In this document: positions 1-6,925 of the stretch, piece by piece
Layout of the letters: every line of letters begins with the position of its first letter
How positions within the stretch are numbered: position 1 is the stretch's first letter
Assembly (NCBI GenBank): GCA_035295125.1
Contig: DATGJP010000043.1
Location: forward strand, 1-64,000
Length of the DNA stretch: 64,000 nucleotides
Reading direction: 5' to 3'
DNA from: JAICMB01 sp035295125
GTDB lineage: Bacteria > Acidobacteriota > Terriglobia > Bryobacterales > Bryobacteraceae
Notes under the pieces: generated by a model
What the model was told of the DNA's origin: nothing
The model's database searches: none
The model's input: the letters and a program-made list of their open reading frames with translations, nothing else
Program-made: the position numbers and the translations under genes

Positions 1-13
1 CTGAATCGCGTGT

Positions 14-496
14 TCATCCCAGCCGCTGCCGATTCGGCCTGGTCACGCGGACGTTGACCGGGATGCCATGCTCGTCCACGACAGTCCGAGGGACCACCGG
101 CCCTTTCTGCGTTGGTGACGGCCCAGTGCTTCGGACCACAGGCGGCGGGTTGTGCACGACAGTCGGTGCAACAAGCCTACCCGTATCGACCGGCAGTTGC
201 CTTTCCGAACGGCCATTCAGGAGAATAACGCGCGTAGGCGTCCCTCCCTCGGCGATCTCGATCCTGGCGAGCATCGCACCCCGCCACTTCGCCACACACG
301 CCTCCGCCTTATACTCGGGAAGGACATATGTGCCTAAACTCGGAGCACTAGCGTCGGAACCGACAGCGCTCGCGGGGTACCCGACGAGCCACAACGCGCT
401 GGCAGCGACCTTCTCGCGCTCTTTGCTCGTGCACCCGGCCGCCGCGACGACCGGCGCCCACATCGCCAACAGCCACCAGACCCCTAGCTTCATCAC
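14..496 (-). CDS. Putative lipoprotein of unknown function
   Basis: The 160-residue product starts with a hydrophobic stretch (about residues 4-20) ending in AAAGC, a lipobox-like site, so it is probably exported and lipid-anchored at Cys22. The rest is rich in Pro, Val and Thr with no family I recognise; the C-terminal half (about 105-160) looks low-complexity and could be a linker. A rightward reading frame covers the same DNA, but only the leftward product has a signal sequence, so I chose it. The gene stands alone at the window edge beside decayed insertion sequences. Function unknown. Confidence 0.5.
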   Translation of the reverse strand: MMKLGVWWLLAMWAPVVAAAGCTSKEREKVAASALWLVGYPASAVGSDASAPSLGTYVLPEYKAEACVAKWRGAMLARIEIAEGGTPTRVILLNGRSERQLPVDTGRLVAPTVVHNPPPVVRSTGPSPTQKGPVVPRTVVDEHGIPVNVRVTRPNRQRLG

Positions 497-659
497 CGGA
501 ACCCCCCGCCATCACAGTATCGCTCCGCCCCTGTGAAAACTAGCCAGAATTGTAGCCGATAATGTGACACAACGGGCTGGTCGCGGCGGGCCCTTCCATA
601 AATCTCCGAGCGTCGCCGGTACAGCCGGAATGTGCGAAGGCAATTCAGCGCGTCGGGCG

Positions 660-1707
660 TTATTGGGCAACTGTCAGTCTGCAAAACGGTGGGCGAATCG
701 GAACTCCTTGAGTGACAAGCCAGATGCCGTTGTCGACTTCTTTGACACCGACGGCCTGACCGGCCAAAGTGATGCTGAGGTTGATTTTCTTGCGATAGAG
801 GCACAAGCGTCCGCAACTGGTGACGAACACAGTACGGTCGTGGAATGGGTAGTGCGGATCGGGGATGCCGCTGTAAGGGCGGGAGGAAGGAGTGTACAGT
901 TCGGCCGGGCACTTCATGGCGAGCGCCTCGTGGGGTCTGTCGGTATTGAACTCCTTCACAAAGGTATCGAACTTAGCTTGCTGTTGAAGGAAGTTGGCGC
1001 CGGCAGGGCGCGTGGCTTCCTTTTTCAACGTCAGATGCATGCGTTCGTGTCGTCCGTTCTGCTGCGGGTGACCTGGTTTAATGCGCTCGATCGTGATGCC
1101 CAGACGCAACCACCAGACGGAGAGCTTGGAGAGATTGAAGAGGCCGTTGGGGGAAGCAAAGGGCACACCGTTATCGGAGCGAATGGCCTGTGGTAAACCC
1201 CTTTCTTTGAAAAGGCGCTCAAAAGCAGTGAATGCAGGTATTTCTGCATTCGATTCCATGGCCTCACAGAGGAGCAGAAAGCGCGAGGCATGATCGCTGA
1301 CCGTAAGCGGATAACAGTAACGCCGATCGGCGAGCATGAACTCGCCTTTGTAATCGGTGCACCAAAGGTCGTTGGGGTTTAGGCCTTCCGATAGCGGCGT
1401 TCCCCGAGCGCGTGTTCGCGAGCGGATGGGATGGGTGACCAAGCCATGGCGATCGAGCACGGTGTGAATGGTGCTACAGGCCGGGACTTTGACGTCATGC
1501 GGCAATCGTCGCAGCAGGCGCTCGCGGATCTTGCGTGCACCCCAATGCGGTTTCTCGCGTTTGGCAGCAACAATCGTCGCGGCGATTTGAGCGGGCAGCT
1601 GGTTGGCATAGCGGAAAGGACGGCGGGTCCGATCGCTGAGGCCCTCTAACCCGCACTCCTGATAGCGATCAAAAATCTTGTATCCGGTCTTCCGGGAGAT
1701 GGGCGTT
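660..1707 (-). pseudogene. IS481-family transposase remnant, both ends lost
   Basis: The frame carries the end of the helix-turn-helix region (ISRKTGYKIFDRYQECG) followed by an rve-type DDE integrase core: Asp in WCTDYKGEF, Asp in IRSDNGVPF and Glu in QQNGRHERMH. Intact IS481 transposases have about 30 more N-terminal residues; here that part is replaced by the end of the adjoining IS256-type element at 1708, so the only start (TTG) lies in foreign sequence. The C-terminus also departs from the family after GIWLV. All three catalytic residues remain but both ends are missing, so I treat it as a dead fragment. Confidence 0.8.
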
Positions 1708-1730
1708 GTCAAGGAATCTGTGTAAACGGC
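1708..1730 (+). repeat. IS256 left terminal inverted repeat
   Basis: It matches the reverse complement of 3400-3422 at 19 of 23 positions by eye, with an identical inner part CTGTGTAAACGGC. The fixed inner core and drifted outer bases fit a transposase-bound IS end. Confidence 0.8.
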
Positions 1731-1840
1731 TCCAGTTTTTTGTTGAGCAGTGATCTCGTCGGCTTCAGCAAATCGCCTGGCTAATGGATAAACATCGCAG
1801 CCTAGCAGCTCTCAGCTCCTTCCTTGCGCCGCAGGCTATC

Positions 1841-2065
1841 GGTGCGGTGGGAAGTGGGAATCCTGGTTTTGGATTTCCACTTTTCCACCGCACACCAGTT
1901 CTTCCGAATTCTGCCTCCTTTGCTGGCGAATAAAGAAACCGCCGGCGCTGTGGAAATGTGGGAATCTCGCTGCTCTTGCGAGATTTCCAAGGCGCTGTGG
2001 GAACGGTGGAAAGCACGCCTTTCGCTTTCCACGGTTTCCACACCGCCGGCATTCCCACAGCGCTC
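1841..2065. repeat. Cluster of nested inverted repeats inside the IS256 element
   Basis: Noncoding DNA between the transposase stop and the left end is dense in hairpins. Positions 1841-1863 pair with 1871-1896. GCCGGCGCTGTGGAAA (1941-1956) pairs with TTTCCACACCGCCGGC (2035-2050) at 15 of 16 positions. GGAATCTCGC (1961-1970) pairs with GCGAGATTTCC (1978-1988). GCGCTGTGGGAA (1992-2003) pairs with TTCCCACAGCGC (2052-2063). The heptamer GTGG(A/G)AA or its complement recurs about eleven times. The role is unknown: a structured RNA, protein-binding sites, or an embedded smaller palindromic element are all possible. Confidence 0.75.
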
Positions 2066-2082
2066 CCTTCCGTCACTGCGAT

Positions 2083-3370
2083 TTACATCAGTCCCGCTTC
2101 CGGAACCCGATCGCCGAGCAGAATCGCGAAGCGTTGCAAAGCGGCCTTCCAGTTCTGCACGGGCATCGTCCACTTCTTAGCGATATGTTCCAAGGCCAGC
2201 CACAGAAGCTTGAAAGCGGCTTCCTGGTTGGGAAACGACCCTCGCGTCTTAATCACTTTGCGCAGCGACATGTTCAGCGACTCGATCGCGTTGGTGGTAT
2301 AGATCACCTTCCTTATGTCCGCCGGATAGCCGAAGAACGGCGTCAAGTATTCCCAGTTCCGACGCCACATCTGGCTGATCGTCGGATAGCTCCCATCCCA
2401 TTTGACGGCAAATTCATCCAACCGCTGCCCGGCTTCTTCGATCGTGCTGGCGCGATAAATCGGCTGTAGATCCGCGGCCACCGCCTTCCGTTGCTTCCAG
2501 GAAACATAGTTCAACGAGGCCCGCACCTGATGCACGATGCACAACTGCACCTGTGCCTGCGGGAACACCACCTCGATCGCCTCCGGGAATCCCTTCAGCC
2601 CATCGACACAGACGATGAACACGTCGGCCACCCCCCGGTTCTTCAACTCCGTCAGCACCTGCAGCCAGAACTTCGCCCCTTCCGCCTGGCTCGCCCACAG
2701 CCCCAAGACTTCCTTGTTGCCTTGCATATTGACCCCGATCGCAACGTAAATCGCCTTGTTGCGGACGTGCCCCGTATCACGGATCTTCACCACCAATGCG
2801 TCCAGATACACGATCGGATAGACCGCGTCCAGCGGCCGATTCTGCCAACTCTTGACTTCTTCCATCACTTCTTCGGTGACATTGGAAATCAGAGCTGGAC
2901 TGACCTCCACTTTGTAGATCTCTTCCAGGTGCCCCTGGATCTCACGCGTGCTCATTCCCTGACCACGGGCGAAGATTATGGGCGACTTATCCCGCGATAA
3001 GGTCTGCTTTCTTCTTTGCCCGTGGTCAGTACATCGAGATGATCTTGTCGTCGAAACCGGTAAAGCGCGTCTGCCCCTTACCGATGATCTTCGGTTCGTA
3101 GCTGCCGTTGCGGTCCCGCGGCGTTTCCAGCGGCATCTCTCCAAAGTCGCCTTTCAGCGTCTTGGTCGTCCCGCCATTGCGTGAGTTGCCGCTATTGTGG
3201 CCCGACGGGTCATGTTTCTCATAGCCGAGGTGATCGGTGATCTCGGCTTGCATGGCCCGTTCCAATAGAGCCTTCGTGAGCTGCTTCAGCAGCCCGTTTT
3301 CTCCTATGATGTCTTCTGGCTTCTTGTAGTCCGCCAGCAACTTGTCGATGAGTTTGAGGTCGATTGCCAT
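2083..3370 (-). pseudogene. IS256-family transposase (mutator type), frame-disrupted
   Basis: Two leftward frames together give one IS256 transposase. The N-terminal piece starts at 3370 (MAIDLKLIDKLL), includes the GYEKHDPSGHNSGNSRNG region and stops just after DDKIISMY. The catalytic part resumes in another frame at ARGQGMSTREIQ and runs to 2083, with YLDALVVKIRD, CVDGLKGFPEAI, CIVHQVRAS and TTNAIESLN typical of the family. A 58-bp insertion (2972-3029) introduces the stop and shifts the frame. A longer reading of the second frame is possible but its first 50 residues are not transposase-like. No functional product is expected unless the insertion is bypassed. Confidence 0.85.
2972..3029. 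repeat. 58-bp hairpin-forming insertion in the transposase gene
   Basis: Removing these 58 bases restores the expected transposase frame (IISMY-ARGQG). The far end of the insertion, GCCCGTGGTCAG, is the exact reverse complement of the neighbouring native CTGACCACGGGC (2959-2970), making a 12-bp perfect stem plus more pairs after one mismatch. A smaller stem (CTTATC/GATAAG) lies in the loop. The shape suggests a templated inverted copy or a tiny mobile palindromic element. Confidence 0.65.
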
Positions 3371-3399
3371 CGGGTCTCCTTAGTGTGATCCTTTCGATG

Positions 3400-3422
3400 G
3401 CCGTTTACACAGTTCACTTTAC
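3400..3422 (-). repeat. IS256 right terminal inverted repeat
   Basis: Partner of the left repeat at 1708-1730. It lies 30 bp upstream of the transposase ATG (3370), so the transposase promoter is expected to overlap or adjoin this end. Confidence 0.8.
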
Positions 3423-3577
3423 CCTCATGTGCGCGAGCTGGTTGCTCAGCAGCCGGCTAAACTTCCGACCACAAAACTTAAACGAAGGAGGCGTATTATT
3501 CAAGTGCGGAACCAGTGTCTTACGATCCGGGGCGATCGCAGAGCGACACTTGGATATTCAAGACGAAGGCGGGCACA

Positions 3578-4285
3578 ATGAACGTCACGCGCATGGTGTT
3601 CGGAATCGGATGGCTCGCTGCGGCGCTGGCGGTCTGCGCGGCGGCGGAGGACAACCAGTTGACCTCGAGAAAGGCTGTCTGAAGTCGCTCAATGCACCCG
3701 CGGATCGACGAGGATCTCTTCACGTTGGAAAAGTATGCCGATTTTGAAATGGAGTTCGACTGGAAGATCTCACGCGGCGGTAACAGCGGTGTGAAGTATC
3801 GCATTCAGGATCGAGTTATGCTGGCGCCCAGGACGATCTGCCACGGGTTCGAGGACCTTGTAAATCTCCCGCTCAAAAATCGCATCATGGATCGTCCAGC
3901 GAGACGGCAGGAATGCGTGGTCGGCTTCGAGTATCAGGCGCTGGACAACGCGCGCCATCCCGACGGTAAGCGCGGCCCGATCCACCAATCGCGCGCACTC
4001 TACGATATTTATCCGCCGTCTCGGGATGCCACAAAACCGATCGGCGAGTAACCATTCACGGCTGCTGGTGAAAGGCGACCACATCGAGCACTGGCTGAAC
4101 GGCGTCAAGGTGGTCGACAACAGCCTCAAAGGGCGCAAGTGCGGGAAGCTTCAGCGAAGCGCTGGGGCGCGGATTCGCCCGCGACCCACATGTTGGCGGA
4201 CCTGCCGCTAAAGGACTGCCCGATCTCGCTTCAGAACCACGGCGACGAGGCGTGGTTCAAGAATCTGAAGATCCGCAGACTTTAG
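3578..4285 (+). pseudogene. DUF1080 (3-keto-disaccharide hydrolase-like) pseudogene
   Basis: Pieces in different frames match one secreted DUF1080 protein. The first, from ATG 3578, is a signal peptide (IGWLAAALAVCAAAEDNQLT) that then stops. The middle, from 3692, has FEMEFDWKISRGGNSGVKYR, FEYQALDNARHPD and ALYDIYPPSRDATKP. Then follow SRLLVKGDHIEHWLNGVKVV and, after another shift, LQNHGDEAWFKNLKIRRL ending at 4285. At least three frame breaks and a deletion of the expected early part (the GWRxLFNG-like region) are present. In this family the concanavalin-like fold acts on keto-sugars; this copy cannot make the protein. Confidence 0.85.
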
Positions 4286-4363
4286 AGACGGCGCGGGCGC
4301 CGGGGGAGGTTCCGGCGACCGGCGATTAGAGTCACGATTAAGAAGAATCGGGGAACCAACAGA

Positions 4364-5314
4364 ATGCGGACTTTGGTCTTATCTTGCGCTCTGGCGCTAT
4401 CGGCTGCTGCTCAGCCGCCGAACTTGCGCCTGCCTGACGAATCGACGGGGATTGACGGCATTGCCCAAACCCTGATTTCCGTATTTGATCAAGCCGACGT
4501 TGTCGCGTTAGGCGAAGCGCATCAGCGGAAACTGGATTCCGATCTACGAATCGCCCTGGTTCGTCATCCCGAATTTCCCAAGAAAGTGCGGTCCATCGTG
4601 GTGGAGTTCGGGAGCACCACCGAGCAGCCGACGCTCGACCGTTACATTCGAGGCGAGAACGTATCCAGAGCCCAGTTGGAGCAGGTCTGGAAGACCACAA
4701 CCCAGGCCGGCAACGGAATTTGGGACGATCCGATCTACGCGGACTTTTTCGCAGCCGTCCGCGACGTCAATTCGAAACTGCCCGCCGATGCGCGCATCCG
4801 CGTTTTTGGCGGTGATCCCGGACCGGGAGACAGTCGTAGCCGTGAGACCGCCGCCGTCGCCGTTCTGAAGGAGCAGGTGCTTCAGAGGCATGCTAAGGCC
4901 CTGGTCATTTATGGCGGCGCTCACTTCTATCGAACCGCGCCCAAGGACTACCTTTCCAGCATGGGCCAAGACGTAGGAATCGTGAGGATGCTCGAAAAGG
5001 ATTATCCCGCCCGAACCTTCGCGGTGATTCCGGTCGGTTATCGATGGGACCTCCCGCGCGCGGTCTTTGATCCGGATTTTCGAAAGTTCGATCGTGCCTT
5101 GACGACTCAGGTGCGTCCGGTGCTGGTGCCCCTACAGCGCTTGCCGTTCCGGGACTTTACAGCCGCGGAGTTCGGTGGCCCGTTGCTGAACTGCCGCGGC
5201 CCTGGCGGTTGTGTGGGCGTGTTCAAGGGCAGCGCCATCACTCTCGGCCAAATGGCCGACGCGTGCATTTATGTCGGCCCCAGCGTGGATACGAAAGCGA
5301 AGGCACGCCGATAG
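4364..5314 (+). CDS. Secreted Tiki/ChaN/erythromycin-esterase-like protein
   Basis: The 316-residue product has a signal peptide (about residues 1-16, SAAAQ cleavage). The motif VVALGEAHQRKLDSDLRIAL near residue 46 is the GExH signature of the Tiki/ChaN/EreA-like fold, and IYGGAHFY near residue 186 supplies the second conserved His. Members include haem-binding lipoproteins, metalloproteases and macrolide esterases, so the substrate cannot be assigned. It follows the DUF1080 pseudogene by about 80 bp and seems to be its own transcription unit. I see nothing that makes it a resistance gene. Family fold likely; function open. Confidence 0.75.
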   Translation: MRTLVLSCALALSAAAQPPNLRLPDESTGIDGIAQTLISVFDQADVVALGEAHQRKLDSDLRIALVRHPEFPKKVRSIVVEFGSTTEQPTLDRYIRGENVSRAQLEQVWKTTTQAGNGIWDDPIYADFFAAVRDVNSKLPADARIRVFGGDPGPGDSRSRETAAVAVLKEQVLQRHAKALVIYGGAHFYRTAPKDYLSSMGQDVGIVRMLEKDYPARTFAVIPVGYRWDLPRAVFDPDFRKFDRALTTQVRPVLVPLQRLPFRDFTAAEFGGPLLNCRGPGGCVGVFKGSAITLGQMADACIYVGPSVDTKAKARR

Positions 5315-5380
5315 ACGTTGCGCGGGGCCAGTGCAAGACCTGCCTCGTCGCCCAGTGTTGATTGATCCCACGTCCGCCTG

Positions 5381-5872
5381 TTGACCGTTATGCGTTCCCC
5401 TTTGGCCGGCACTTGCGCATCGAATCGCCTTTCATCTCGATCTTCCGGGCATTGTGAACTTTGCCAAAGGCCGGCGGGGGATCGTCAATCTGCGGTAGCC
5501 GGCGCGAAACGGGCGGTTGCGTTCCGCGATCTACGCAAGGCCTGCAAACTAACGCAAGTGCGCATGGCGAAGCGTCTTGGCATTACGCAGGATAGCGTCT
5601 CGCGCCTCGAACAGCGCAGCGATCTTCTTCTCACTACGCTACGGAACGCAGTCGAGGCGATGGGCGGGAGACTGTCCCTCGTGGCCGAATTCCCGGACCG
5701 CGCACCAGTAGTGCTCGCGGGGATCGCTGAAAACGACGATGCTCAAAATCCCCGCAGGCATTCACGCGCGAATCGTATTGCTCGGAGCCGTACTTCCACC
5801 GACTGTGCCACCTCTCGCATCCGGACCAGAATCTTCCCGCCGCTCCTCTCGAGACGCAGCGAGACGCGATAG
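5381..5872 (+). CDS. XRE-family HTH protein, antitoxin-like, possibly degenerate
   Basis: Residues about 47-105 form a helix-turn-helix unit (FRDLRKACKLTQVRMAKRLG, then DSVSRLEQRSDLL) followed by AVEAMGGRLSLVAEFPDR, the usual end of small antitoxin-type XRE regulators that partner RelE/HigB-like toxins. The normal protein is about 100-120 residues. The first 45 residues here do not look like the family and the only start is a TTG, so the true start may be lost. The last 45 residues are Arg/Ser-rich and look out of frame; a different frame (about 5763-5983) gives a more protein-like tail. No intact toxin gene is next to it. Probably a solitary or decaying antitoxin. Confidence 0.5.
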   Translation: MTVMRSPLAGTCASNRLSSRSSGHCELCQRPAGDRQSAVAGAKRAVAFRDLRKACKLTQVRMAKRLGITQDSVSRLEQRSDLLLTTLRNAVEAMGGRLSLVAEFPDRAPVVLAGIAENDDAQNPRRHSRANRIARSRTSTDCATSRIRTRIFPPLLSRRSETR

Positions 5873-6095
5873 CAGGAAATGACAAAATCGAGAAGGCCCT
5901 TGGTTCGAGCCTCGCAGGGCCGCGCATCGATTCAATCAGCAAGCATCGGCCCCCTTCCCCCTCGGCAGCTAGGGTGGAGCGCTAAGTGAGCCCCGGTCGA
6001 GGACGTGCCGGTCGCGGGTTAGCGCCGCCGCACCGCATGACGTCGACGTCAAGAAGCGGCGGTACCTCGCCACAATATGATTCGCGAAACGATCA

Positions 6096-6809
6096 TCAAT
6101 AGCAGATCTCGATTGGCTGGTCTTTGAATCGCAATCGCGGATCGCAGTGATTATCTCGGCAACGTTCGAACGGCATCGAGTACTCTGTATCAAAACCCTC
6201 ACGGACGATGATCTTCCAGGATTCAGCATAGAAACCCTCCGCCTTCAACTGAACTGTGTACTTACCCGGAGGCAGGTCAGCCAGTTGGAATGTGCCAATA
6301 AAAGGTACTGTTGCTCGTGCGAATAACTCGCTGTCCCCGTTCACCAGAACGATTTGAATTTTCGTTGTCAACACATCGCCATCGAACAACTGTCCTAGCC
6401 AGAGCCGAAAATGCAATCTGAGAGCACCGACTCCCTTGCGTGGCAGCAGGTGAATCTCAGCGGGGCGGTAGATATCGTTCGCACATTCGGGCGTTATGGC
6501 CGGCTCGAGGCGCAGCGTTGGTATCAGTGTTTCGTCACCTGCGGAAACGGGGAATGGTCCGATCCTGACCGTCATGAAACCTGCTGCCTGGAACGCCAGC
6601 CTGTAAGTTCCCGGTGTGACATTAGAGAATCGAAATGAGCCTCTTGAATCAGCATGAGCGATAGTCTGCAACCGTGGAGACGTGTCCGAGGTCATCAGCA
6701 CGGAAGCGCTCGGAATTACCGCGCCACTAATCGTCCCAGTTACTGAACTGCTGACCTGCGCAGCGGCAGGGCTAAGGCTGGCTAACGCCAAGAGCAAAGC
6801 CATCTTCAT
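6096..6809 (-). CDS. Secreted protein with carboxypeptidase-regulatory-like beta domain
   Basis: The product has 237 residues and a clear signal peptide (MKMALLLALASLSPAAAQ). Residues about 20-105 read as a carboxypeptidase regulatory-like (transthyretin-type) domain: VTGTISGAVIP, DSRGSFRFSNVTPGTYRLAF, then LRLEPA. A second, similar fold may follow, since FQLADLPPGKYTVQLKAEGF near residue 190 repeats the pattern. Such domains are common on acidobacterial envelope proteins and TonB receptors as recognition modules. It lies upstream of nothing on its strand and downstream of the ADOP gene by about 115 bp. Role unknown. Confidence 0.75.
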   Translation of the reverse strand: MKMALLLALASLSPAAAQVSSSVTGTISGAVIPSASVLMTSDTSPRLQTIAHADSRGSFRFSNVTPGTYRLAFQAAGFMTVRIGPFPVSAGDETLIPTLRLEPAITPECANDIYRPAEIHLLPRKGVGALRLHFRLWLGQLFDGDVLTTKIQIVLVNGDSELFARATVPFIGTFQLADLPPGKYTVQLKAEGFYAESWKIIVREGFDTEYSMPFERCRDNHCDPRLRFKDQPIEICY

Positions 6810-6925
6810 CTACTTTGAGCATATCGCCAGTTCTCCCTGGTGGCGTAAGCCATTGCAGTCGAATCGTCGGCCACGGTCGATCCATGGCGCGGTCGAGGGC
6901 TTTAGGAGCGGGCGGGTCCGCGTGG

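Larger units (their letters stand above)
1708..3422. mobile_element. IS256-family insertion sequence, inactivated
   Basis: This 1715-bp element is bounded by imperfect 23-bp terminal inverted repeats that share the inner core CTGTGTAAACGGC. It contains a leftward IS256 transposase split by a small insertion, and about 350 bp of palindromic noncoding DNA between the transposase stop and the left terminus. The left end abuts an IS481 remnant. The 8 bases outside the two ends (TGGGCGTT and CCTCATGT) do not match, so no target duplication is visible, which suggests a later deletion or rearrangement at one flank. Confidence 0.85.

Noticed and set aside
493..912. Leftward 139-residue frame between the lipoprotein and the IS481 remnant
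   Set aside because: Overlaps the transposase in another frame and has no protein-like pattern.
3364..3747. Rightward frame across the IS256 end into the DUF1080 remnant
   Set aside because: Crosses an IS terminus and mixes frames; the signal-peptide piece of the pseudogene explains the region better.
4290..4330. GC-rich hairpin after the DUF1080 pseudogene as terminator
   Set aside because: The stem is plausible but no U-tract follows.
5381..5520. RelE/HigB-type toxin remnant before the HTH gene
   Set aside because: One frame faintly recalls HLRIESP-type toxin sequence, but too short and weak to support.
5969..6229. Leftward 86-residue frame
   Set aside because: Overlaps the end of a clear secreted-protein gene and shows no family pattern.
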